From Thalassoglobus sp. JC818 (GTDB taxonomy: Bacteria > Planctomycetota > Planctomycetia > Planctomycetales > Planctomycetaceae): DNA of 64,000 bases. The stretch lies in assembly GCF_040717535.1 (NCBI RefSeq), contig NZ_JBFEFI010000008.1, positions 62,001 through 126,000 of the forward strand, written 5' to 3'. Numbering within the stretch: the stretch's first letter is position 1; every line of letters begins with the position of its first letter. The notes beneath the pieces were generated by a model that saw only the letters and a program-made list of their open reading frames with translations, was not told the DNA's origin and made no database searches. The position numbers and the translations under genes were made by a program. Positions 38,105 through 46,051 of this stretch are shown here, piece by piece.

Positions 38105-40258
38105 GTGAATGTGGTGACACGAACAGACTCGCCAGTCGACTTACAGGATGGAATCGAACTGACGAAGATCTATTCGGAACTCTTGTTCAATTCACGAGAG
38201 GAAGTTGACCGTCTTCAGGTCCGCCGAATTGTCGATATCTCCATCGCAGACCGAATTGATCCTCAACACGACGCCTGGTGGGGTTGGGTCTCCGAAGCTG
38301 GACGCGGACTCGGTCTAAAAGTCAAATCAATCAGCTGTGACTGGGATGAGTTCATTAGTCTGGCCCGCGAAGGGGCTACGGTGATCGCCAAAGCTCCTGA
38401 CGACGGTGGATTCTTCGGCGTCACGAGCACAAATGGCCGAACGCTGCTCATCAGCAATCCTAGAGATGATGGCCGCTTCGTTCGAACGACTCCCGGAGCC
38501 ATCAGGAAGCGTCTTCCAGTCGACCCCGAGACAGGCTTGGTCAACACAGTCGTTGTCGAACCGCTGGTGGCTCTCTCAGCAGTCCCGGGACGAGCGACAC
38601 GACCTTTAAACCGCTTTATCGCACTGCTGCGTCCCGAACTCGCAGACGTTTACATGATTCTCGTCTTCGCGATTGTCATCGGCGTTCTGACGATGGCTGT
38701 TCCGTTGGCGATTGAAACCTTGGTCAACACGGTCGCGTTCGGAAGCTACCGTCAACCGGTGATCGTGCTGGCCCTCATCCTATTTTCCTTTCTCGCCTTC
38801 TCAGCCGCGCTTCGAGCTGTTCAAACGTTCGTAGTCGAGGTCATTCAAAGACGACTCTTCGTCCGCGTCGCTGCGGATATCGGGTATCGCATTCCCCGGG
38901 TCGATGTGAAAGCCTTCAACGGGGTCAGTCCTCGAGAACGAGTGAATCGCTTCTTCGATATCGTCACCGTTCAGAAAACAGCTGCCCAGTTTCTGCTCGA
39001 TGGTGTGACTCTCGTGATGAGTACCGCGATCGGTATGGCTGTCCTCGCGTTCTACCATCCCTGGCTTCTGGGGTTCGACCTTGTCCTTCTCGCACTGATT
39101 GCGTTCATCATTCTCGTTCTCGGTCGCGGGGCGGTCGCCACGAGCATCAAAGAATCCAAGTCCAAATACAAAATCGTCGCCTGGCTGGAAGATTTAGCTG
39201 AGTGTCAAACCGCGTTCCGCTATCGGGGCGGAGCCGATTTCGCGATCGAACGCACGGATCACCTCGCCCAAGAGTATCTCGACGCCCGGCAGAAACACTT
39301 CCACATCGTCTTTCGCCAAATCCTCTTTGCTCTCGGAATGCAGGCCGTTGCAAGTACCGCACTCTTGGGGTTGGGTGGATGGCTTGTTGTGGCTGGAGAA
39401 CTTACGCTGGGACAACTTGTCGCAGCAGAATTGATCGTGACGATCATCGTTGGCTCGTTTGCCAAACTCGGTAAGCACATGGAATCTTTCTACGACCTGA
39501 TGGCGTCGGTCGACAAACTCGGTGAACTCTTTGACCTGCCTGTCGAAGAAGACGGAGGACTCTCATCGCGGCCGACTTCTCTCGAACTCAGTCTCGTCGT
39601 GAAGAACGTCAAGCATAAGGGCATCAAGTCCGCGTCGAAACCTATCTCGACGATCATTCGAGGCGGAGAACACCTCGCTCTCACCGGTGACGACGAAGGT
39701 GGCAAGACAACCTTCCTGGACCTGTTATTCGGGCTTCAGGAGTCCGAGAGCGGATACATCACCGTCAACGGGACCGACGTTCGAGAGATTCGCCTGGAAA
39801 CTCTTCGACACGCGCATGCCCTTGTGCGTCACGTCGAAGTTTTCTCAGGAACCGTCGCAGAAAACGTACACTTGCAACGTCGCAACGTCACCATGGACGA
39901 CACGCGAATTGCCCTGACGGCTGTCGGTCTCCTCGACGAGATTCTCGAGCTGCCTGATGGAATTGAAACTCAACTCTCATCCACTGGGTTTCCGCTGACG
40001 ATCAATCAGCAGCGTAAGCTGATGCTCGCACGATCCATCGCAGGGAATCCAAGTTTGCTGCTGATCGATGGACTGCTCGACGGGTTCTCCGACGCCGACA
40101 TCGAATTCATCGGGAAGGTCATCTTCGCACCAAATGCCTCATGGACGGCGGTCGTCGCGACCGGGCGACAAGCTCTCTCTTCAAAAGCCCAAAACGAACT
40201 CAGCTTTGGTGATCTCCCAGCAAAGCAATCTTTGAACTCGGGAAAAATCAATGGGTAA
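38105..40258 (+). CDS. Type I secretion-like ABC protein with degenerate ATPase
   Basis: A 717-residue protein in the layout of HlyB/PrtD-type exporters: N-terminal C39-peptidase-like domain without a catalytic Cys motif (about 55-160), a six-helix ABC type-1 membrane domain (about 180-450, AIVIGVLTMAVPLAIETLVNTV onward) and a nucleotide-binding domain (about 495-700). Walker A is kept (G528 to K534-T535). The Q-loop position is His576, the LSGGQ signature reads LTINQ (631-635), the Walker B catalytic Glu is Gly656 after Asp655, and the switch His is Gly687. ATP hydrolysis by a homodimer is therefore doubtful. GTG start, with a GGGAG site upstream. First gene of an operon; the hlyD-like gene overlaps by 8 nt. 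Confidence 0.9.
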   Translation: MNVVTRTDSPVDLQDGIELTKIYSELLFNSREEVDRLQVRRIVDISIADRIDPQHDAWWGWVSEAGRGLGLKVKSISCDWDEFISLAREGATVIAKAPDDGGFFGVTSTNGRTLLISNPRDDGRFVRTTPGAIRKRLPVDPETGLVNTVVVEPLVALSAVPGRATRPLNRFIALLRPELADVYMILVFAIVIGVLTMAVPLAIETLVNTVAFGSYRQPVIVLALILFSFLAFSAALRAVQTFVVEVIQRRLFVRVAADIGYRIPRVDVKAFNGVSPRERVNRFFDIVTVQKTAAQFLLDGVTLVMSTAIGMAVLAFYHPWLLGFDLVLLALIAFIILVLGRGAVATSIKESKSKYKIVAWLEDLAECQTAFRYRGGADFAIERTDHLAQEYLDARQKHFHIVFRQILFALGMQAVASTALLGLGGWLVVAGELTLGQLVAAELIVTIIVGSFAKLGKHMESFYDLMASVDKLGELFDLPVEEDGGLSSRPTSLELSLVVKNVKHKGIKSASKPISTIIRGGEHLALTGDDEGGKTTFLDLLFGLQESESGYITVNGTDVREIRLETLRHAHALVRHVEVFSGTVAENVHLQRRNVTMDDTRIALTAVGLLDEILELPDGIETQLSSTGFPLTINQQRKLMLARSIAGNPSLLLIDGLLDGFSDADIEFIGKVIFAPNASWTAVVATGRQALSSKAQNELSFGDLPAKQSLNSGKING

Positions 40259-41717
40259 GACAGAATTCCAAAACGCCCCCAAAATTGTGTCACAGCCCAG
40301 GCGCGTCCTCGCTCCAGTTGCATACAACGAAGTGGACATGCCAGCCTTGCGACTGGTCCGTTCATCGAGGTTGTTCCGTCGAGTCGCCACCATCTTGTTC
40401 ATCGGCTTGGTAACCACGATTTTCGTGATGGCATTCGCACCCTGGCAACAGTCGATCAAAGGATCCGGGAGTGTGGTTGCTTTTGCTCCGGGTGAACGGC
40501 AGCAGGTCATCGAGGCGCCCATCAAAGGTCGCATTATTCGATGGGGCGAAGACATTCACGAAAACGCGCGCGTCGTCGAAGGCCAGGTTATCGCCGAGAT
40601 TCAAGACCTCGACGAGCAATATGCAATGCGACTCCAACAGCAACTCGAACGGGGCCGGGAGCGCGTCCAATCAGCTCAAGACCAACTGAACGCCAGCAAC
40701 CGAGCACTCGACGCAGCCCACACCGTCGTTGAATCGTTCGAAGAACAGGTCATCGCCTACACGGAAGTGAAAGCCGAGACAATCGCCGCTCAGGATGCTT
40801 ACGTCGAACAAGCTCGGGAAAAAGTCCGAGGTCTCGAGAATCAGCTCACCGAATACGCTTCGCACATTCCGCAGCTTGAAGCTGAAGCATCGCGAATGGA
40901 AACCTTGTACAACGAGGGAAACATCGCTCTTCAAAAAGTTCAGGAAGTGCAGGCGAAACTCTCTGCCCAACGCGCCAAGGTCGAAAAGGCTCGTACCGAT
41001 ATCGCTGCCGCTTCAAAAGAACTCGAAGCAAAGATGTCAGAGCGAGTCGCCAAAATTGCTAAAGCGCAAGTCGACATTGATTACGCCAAAGCTGCCGTTC
41101 GCAAAGCAACTGCAGACATGGAGAAAGCCAAAACTGAAGTTGCCAAAGTGACCCAAGAGATGGCGAAAGCTCAGGCCGACGTTTACAAACTCGAATCTGA
41201 TGTCTCACGACAGGCAAATCAGACCGTCATGGCCCCATTCGACGGTTTTGTCGTTCAGATTACTCCCAACTTCGGAACCGGAGTTCTCAAGGAAGGAGAC
41301 CCGATCTGCACCATCGTCCCCGATACCAAAGACCGAGCCGTGCAAATCTGGCTCAAAGGGAACGATGCTCCGCTCGTCGAACCGGGACGTCATGTCCGAC
41401 TTCAGTTCGAAGGATGGCCCGCTGTCCAATTCGCCGGATGGCCGTCCGTTGCTGTCGGAACATTCGGCGGCGAGGTGGTTTCTGTCGATTCAATCGACGA
41501 CGGGAAAGGGAAGTTTCGAACACTGATTCGACCAGTCAAACTAGAAGACTGGCCGGATGACCGCTATCTGCGTCAGGGAGTGCGAGCGAACGGCTGGGTC
41601 ATGCTCGATGTCGTTCCTCTCTGGTACGAAGTCTGGCGACAGCTCAACGGATTCCCTCCGGTTGTCACCGATCGGGAAGAAGACGAGAAGCCGGCCAAGC
41701 CTCCGCTGCCCAAATAG
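40251..41717 (+). CDS. HlyD-family type I secretion adaptor
   Basis: Membrane fusion protein linking the ABC exporter to an outer-membrane channel. The 488-residue protein has one inner-membrane anchor (about residues 45-63, VATILFIGLVTTIFVMAF), a first lipoyl half (QVIEAPIKGRIIRWGEDIHENA), a very long coiled-coil hairpin (about 120-330, rich in Glu, Ala, Lys and Gln), the second lipoyl half (QTVMAPFDGFVVQITPN) and a beta-barrel domain (WLKGNDAPLVEPGRHVRLQF). The hairpin is long for the family, which suits a wide periplasm or crateriform geometry, as inference. It overlaps the ABC gene by 8 nt. The tail is rich in Lys, Pro and Glu. Confidence 0.92.
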   Translation: MGKTEFQNAPKIVSQPRRVLAPVAYNEVDMPALRLVRSSRLFRRVATILFIGLVTTIFVMAFAPWQQSIKGSGSVVAFAPGERQQVIEAPIKGRIIRWGEDIHENARVVEGQVIAEIQDLDEQYAMRLQQQLERGRERVQSAQDQLNASNRALDAAHTVVESFEEQVIAYTEVKAETIAAQDAYVEQAREKVRGLENQLTEYASHIPQLEAEASRMETLYNEGNIALQKVQEVQAKLSAQRAKVEKARTDIAAASKELEAKMSERVAKIAKAQVDIDYAKAAVRKATADMEKAKTEVAKVTQEMAKAQADVYKLESDVSRQANQTVMAPFDGFVVQITPNFGTGVLKEGDPICTIVPDTKDRAVQIWLKGNDAPLVEPGRHVRLQFEGWPAVQFAGWPSVAVGTFGGEVVSVDSIDDGKGKFRTLIRPVKLEDWPDDRYLRQGVRANGWVMLDVVPLWYEVWRQLNGFPPVVTDREEDEKPAKPPLPK

Positions 41718-41848
41718 AAAATAGGCAGCCTCGGAGCACCAGTGAGCCTGGGAAGACTTTTCCGGGAATATGGGTTCATCTGATCATTTGTTTCAGGAGA
41801 TTCCAAGTGGAACTGCGTTCGTCCTTCAAATCTGGACGAATGATTCCA

Positions 41849-41879
41849 CAGGGAGCGCCCGTCATAGACGGTCTCCCTG
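41849..41879 (+). other. Stem-loop in the hlyD-tolC gap
   Basis: An interrupted inverted repeat: outer CAGGGAG/CTCCCTG (7 bp) and inner CCGTC/GACGG (5 bp) with a 3-nt loop and a small internal bulge. It lies 132 nt after the adaptor stop and 40 nt before the outer-membrane channel start. It could attenuate or differentially stabilise the two halves of the operon mRNA. Confidence 0.5.
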
Positions 41880-41919
41880 ACTGCGCGCTACGTGCGGGAA
41901 TTTCTCGAAAGGCAAAGGA

Positions 41920-43611
41920 ATGTCAGCCCAGCACTGGTTGAGTTTAAGCTGCATACTCGTCCTCATGGGATGCGTTCAATCGCGGAACGTCGTCACTCAG
42001 ACTTTGGGACTGGAATCAACTCCGACAGGAAAGCAGCAAGCCACTCGTTCCGAAACAGTCAACAAACCCGCGAACGAATCCAGCTCTGCCGATACTATTC
42101 AGTTGGCATCTCTACAGGTTCCAGAAGCAGAGCCTGTTCCGACACCGACTCAGCCACCGGAGGAAGCTGCAGACAACAGAGCTCCCGATGTTCCGCAGCC
42201 AGAGCTCCCGCAACCGACCGACGAAGAACTCTTCTTACCGCCGGATTTGACGGGTGATCCTCCGGAGTCTCAAACCGGTCAGGAACTCTATCTGGATGCT
42301 GTGATCAACTCGGTCTATCAGTCGTACCCCAAGCTTCAGTCGGCACTCTTTGAAAGAAATGTCGCCAACGGAAACTACCTCGCAGCGTGGGGCGAGTTCG
42401 ACACCAAGCTTAAGGGAGCATCCGAAACCGGCAACTTCGGTTTCTACGAAACTTATCGCAACAACATCGGCGTCGTACAACCACTCTTCGGAGGATCGGA
42501 TGTATTCGCTGGATACCGAATCGGACGAGGCGATTTCCAGCCGTGGTATAAAGAACGCCAAACCGACGATGGCGGAGAATTTAAGGCTGGCATCGCAGTT
42601 CCTCTTGCTCAGGATCGTACGATTGATGCCCGACGAACTGACGTCTGGACATCTTCCATTCAGCGGGAAATTGTTGAGCCAGAAATTCAGGCTCAGCTCA
42701 TCGCATTCGTGGAACAAGCTTCCTTCGCGTACTGGGAATGGGTCGCTGCTGGACGTCAATTACGAATCGTCGAAGAGGTCCTCAGAATTGCTGACGATCG
42801 GAACGATCGGATCCGCCGGCAGGTGGAAGAAGGGTTCCTCGACCCTCCTGAATATACGGACAACCTGCGTTTGATGGCTGATCGACGAGCCAAACAGGCT
42901 AGTGCCTTGCAGAAGGTTCAGGAAAAGGCGATCAAGCTTTCGCTTTACTACCGCGACTTCAACGGCCAGCCGATTATTCCTGATCTGAAGGAACTTCCAG
43001 TCTTTCCGGAAGTCAAAGCAATTGACGCTCAGGACCTCGACAGCGATATCTACATCGCGCTTCAAAACCGCCCGGAGCTGAGAATCTTCGACTTCGTGCG
43101 GCGGCAGCTGGATGTGGAACATGCTCAGGCTGCGAACCTGATGCGACCAGAGGTCGATGCAGTTTTCGTCGCTTCCGATGATGTCGGAGCCCCTGCATCT
43201 TCGAAGCGTGATAAATCACGATTCGAATTCGACGCTGGTGTGTACGTCTCTGTTCCAATTCAGCGACGTAAAGCGATTGGAAAGATGCAGTCGATCGAAG
43301 GCAAAGTGTCTCAGGTACTCGCCAAGCGTCGGTACGCCACCGACCAGATTGCTGCCGAAGTCAGAAGTGCCTACGTCGCTCTCGAACAGTCCCGAGTCCA
43401 GGTCATTCAAGCTCGTGAAGCAGTGCGGCTGGCTGTCGATCTTGCCCGACGTGAAGCTCGAAACGAGGAACTCGGACTCTCAGACATGTTGAAAGTCTCA
43501 TTGCGAGAACAATATGCTCAGGAAGCAGCAGACAAAGAAGTTGCAGCCCTACTGACATACTTTGAAGCTCAGGCAGCTTATCGCGCCGCTTTGGCCGTCG
43601 ACCGACTTTAA
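41920..43611 (+). CDS. TolC-family outer-membrane efflux lipoprotein
   Basis: Outer-membrane channel of the type I-like exporter. The 563-residue protein starts with a lipoprotein signal ending in LMGC, so Cys18 is the expected lipidation site. A Pro/Glu/Ser-rich linker (about 60-115) precedes the TolC fold. Two homologous alpha-barrel halves follow (about 125-330 and 340-560), with typical amphipathic helices (YWEWVAAGRQLRIVEEVLRIA, then AYVALEQSRVQVIQAREAVRLA). The linker is longer than in most proteobacterial TolC proteins. With the ABC and HlyD genes upstream this completes a tripartite secretion system; no obvious RTX substrate is encoded nearby. Confidence 0.92.
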   Translation: MSAQHWLSLSCILVLMGCVQSRNVVTQTLGLESTPTGKQQATRSETVNKPANESSSADTIQLASLQVPEAEPVPTPTQPPEEAADNRAPDVPQPELPQPTDEELFLPPDLTGDPPESQTGQELYLDAVINSVYQSYPKLQSALFERNVANGNYLAAWGEFDTKLKGASETGNFGFYETYRNNIGVVQPLFGGSDVFAGYRIGRGDFQPWYKERQTDDGGEFKAGIAVPLAQDRTIDARRTDVWTSSIQREIVEPEIQAQLIAFVEQASFAYWEWVAAGRQLRIVEEVLRIADDRNDRIRRQVEEGFLDPPEYTDNLRLMADRRAKQASALQKVQEKAIKLSLYYRDFNGQPIIPDLKELPVFPEVKAIDAQDLDSDIYIALQNRPELRIFDFVRRQLDVEHAQAANLMRPEVDAVFVASDDVGAPASSKRDKSRFEFDAGVYVSVPIQRRKAIGKMQSIEGKVSQVLAKRRYATDQIAAEVRSAYVALEQSRVQVIQAREAVRLAVDLARREARNEELGLSDMLKVSLREQYAQEAADKEVAALLTYFEAQAAYRAALAVDRL

Positions 43612-43687
43612 GGCAAGACTCACACCATCTGCGATCGGCCGCACTCGCGAACTGCTTGTCGCTGGCAGATCGAGTCATCGAAGAACT

Positions 43688-44350
43688 CTAACCCTGGTTC
43701 TTGAAGTACTTCGCCGACTGAAGTTCTGAGAAGTGCCGATCGGAATTCTCTGGCGTACTCGGAACAATCTCCATCGCCTCATCGTCGTACTTCGATTCAA
43801 TCATGCCAATTACGCTTGACAGAATTGTCACGATCACGATTCCAACGAACGCGAAACAAATCCCGCCGATTACGACCGTCATCGGATTCGTATCGATGTT
43901 GGAGCCTTTGGAAAGCATCGCCTCCTCGGGATTCTCAGGGTTGTAATAGACCGGAACTTCCTTCCCGATCGGGAAATTGTTCAGCAGCGCCGCAGCTGGG
44001 ATTCGCTTGCTGAATGCTTGTTTCCCAATGAGATGAATTCGATCTGTCGTGTATGCTTTTCCGTCAACTTCGAACTCTGCAAGCACACGGGCAACGTAAT
44101 CGGTCGTCGTCACTTTCGTGATGCGTTTCCCGATCATGACAGTCGATTCTTCCTCGCGAGTTTCGACTTCAGATTTGACGACTTTCCCATTCACCGATGG
44201 CCAGTTGCCACCGTCGTCAGTCTTCTCTTTGACCATCGCCACACCGAGTGGACCAACGACACCGCTCAGGATACCGAATCCCACGAGGACATAGGCTGCA
44301 AACCGATAAACTTTCAGCTTGCGAATTCGATAGACGTCGAGAGGGTCCAT
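43688..44350 (-). CDS. DUF3592 membrane protein
   Basis: A 220-residue protein with the DUF3592 architecture: an N-terminal TM helix (about 15-38, RFAAYVLVGFGILSGVVGPLGV), an exported beta-sandwich domain (about 45-150) and a second TM helix near the C-terminus (about 155-180, PMTVVIGGICFAFVGIVIVTIL). The soluble domain has the family pattern WPSVNGKVVKSEVE, then VLAEFEVDGKAYTTDRIHL and PVYYNPENPEEAMLSKG. The C-terminal tail is acidic. The function of the family is unknown. It is convergent with tolC (76 nt) and 242 nt downstream of the DUF1501 gene. Confidence 0.85.
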   Translation of the reverse strand: MDPLDVYRIRKLKVYRFAAYVLVGFGILSGVVGPLGVAMVKEKTDDGGNWPSVNGKVVKSEVETREEESTVMIGKRITKVTTTDYVARVLAEFEVDGKAYTTDRIHLIGKQAFSKRIPAAALLNNFPIGKEVPVYYNPENPEEAMLSKGSNIDTNPMTVVIGGICFAFVGIVIVTILSSVIGMIESKYDDEAMEIVPSTPENSDRHFSELQSAKYFKNQG

Positions 44351-44592
44351 GGGAAATCCCGGAGTGCGTTGTGTTTTCTGACGGTCCCGGAAACGACGCG
44401 CGTCGCTTCACGCTTCAACATGGGTCAAAACAGTCGAAAAACTCTAGCTCACAAAGATTCACGTGCCGTGATCGAGTCACCAGAACGCGTCAATTTGAGT
44501 GGCTCGTTCAGATTGAGGAGGTTATTCAGGCTGAAAAGCAAAAACGACGTTAAGTTTCAGGCGGAATTGAAGAAGCTTCACCCGAGAGAAGA

Positions 44593-46047
44593 CTACGCCA
44601 GAATGTCGCTGACAACATGTCCGTGAACGTCTGTTAACCGGAACTGGCGTCCCTGAAATCGATATGTCAGCTTCTCGTGATCAATCCCCAGCAAGTGCAA
44701 AATGGTGGCCTGTAGATCATGAACGTGAACGGGATCGGTCGCGACATTCACTCCCAGATCATCTGACGATCCGTAAGACTTCCCCGGTTGAACTCCCCCG
44801 CCAGCCATCCAAACCGTGAACGCATAGGGATGATGATCTCTTCCCCATCGCACACGATTGTTGATATCCCCCTGCAGGAATGGTGTTCGCCCAAACTCCC
44901 CGCCCCAAATCACAAGGGTCTCGTCCAATAGTCCCCTCCGGTCGAGATCCTGAACGAGTGCAGCACTTGCCTGATCGGTATCGCGGCATTGATTGTAGAG
45001 CTCGGTCGTCAACGAGTTATGCTGGTCCCAGCCAGCGTGCATCAGTTGTACGAATCGCGTCCCACCTTCGATCAGTTTTCGGGCCAGCAAGCAGTTGTGG
45101 GCGAATGTTCCCGGTTCTTCAACTCCGGGACCATACATCTCAAGAGTCTCTTTTGTTTCTCTCGACAGGTCCGTCAACTCCGGAACACTCGCCTGCATCT
45201 TGAAAGCCAGTTCGTACTGCGAGATACGAGTTGCGATTTCCGGATCACCAAAGTCCCTCAACTTCTGATGATTGATTTCCGCGATGTCATCGAGCCATCC
45301 TCGACGCATCTCTCGCGAAATTCCTTGGGGGTTGGAGAGATAAAGAACCGGTTCGTTGCTGCCACGGAATTTGACTCCCTGATACTTCGAAGGAAGAAAT
45401 CCACTTCCCCAGTAGAAGTCGTAGAAGATCTGCCCACAGGTCGTGTTCTTGGTGATCGACGTCATCACCACAAAAGCGGGCAGGTTCGCTGACTCCGATC
45501 CCAGACCGTACGTGAGCCACGCACCGAGGGTGGGTCGCCCAGGAATTTCTCCTCCGCTCAGCAAGAATTGAATCGCTGGAGCATGATTGACAGCTTCTGT
45601 ACGCATGCTCTTGATGAAGCAAAGCTTATCCGCAATCTGAGCGGTATGTGGCATCAAATCGCTGACCCAGGCTCCTGACTCCCCGTACTGGCGAAACGGT
45701 TCCACAGGAGCGAGCATCAGTTTCCCGGAAGCATCTCCGGTCATCGTGCTGAAGCGTTTGCCGTCGACGTAGCCGGCCGGGATCGGTTCTCCATGCAGTT
45801 GACTTAAGAGAGGCTTATGGTCGAACAGATCGACATGCGTCGGAGCCCCGTTTTGAAAGAGATAGATGACGCGTTTCGCCTTGGGAGCGAAGTGTGGAAG
45901 CGACGGCAATCCTCCGAGAGATTCTGCAGAGCCCAGACATTCCTGATTCAGCAACGCCCCCAAAGCAGCCGTCCCGAGACCGGTTGCGGAACGGCCGAAG
46001 AACTCTCTTCGCGTCATGTGCAACTGGTTTTCTAGCCGCGGGTCCAT
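44593..46047 (-). CDS. DUF1501 exported protein
   Basis: A 484-residue planctomycete-type DUF1501 protein. The start at 46047 (AAGGA 8 nt upstream) gives a Tat-type signal, with the twin-arginine motif RREFFGRSA near residues 11-19 and hydrophobic GLGTAALGALL after it. The body has the sulfatase/alkaline-phosphatase-like core described for DUF1501: YLFQNGAPTHVDLFDHK near the N-terminus, TLVIWGGEFGRTPF, and DHHPYAFTVWMAGGGVQPG with the ATILHLLGIDHEKLT block near the C-terminus. Metal-dependent hydrolysis is plausible but unproven. The gene starts 4 nt after the PSD1 gene stop, the usual paired arrangement. Confidence 0.92.
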   Translation of the reverse strand: MDPRLENQLHMTRREFFGRSATGLGTAALGALLNQECLGSAESLGGLPSLPHFAPKAKRVIYLFQNGAPTHVDLFDHKPLLSQLHGEPIPAGYVDGKRFSTMTGDASGKLMLAPVEPFRQYGESGAWVSDLMPHTAQIADKLCFIKSMRTEAVNHAPAIQFLLSGGEIPGRPTLGAWLTYGLGSESANLPAFVVMTSITKNTTCGQIFYDFYWGSGFLPSKYQGVKFRGSNEPVLYLSNPQGISREMRRGWLDDIAEINHQKLRDFGDPEIATRISQYELAFKMQASVPELTDLSRETKETLEMYGPGVEEPGTFAHNCLLARKLIEGGTRFVQLMHAGWDQHNSLTTELYNQCRDTDQASAALVQDLDRRGLLDETLVIWGGEFGRTPFLQGDINNRVRWGRDHHPYAFTVWMAGGGVQPGKSYGSSDDLGVNVATDPVHVHDLQATILHLLGIDHEKLTYRFQGRQFRLTDVHGHVVSDILA

Positions 46048-46051
46048 TGCG

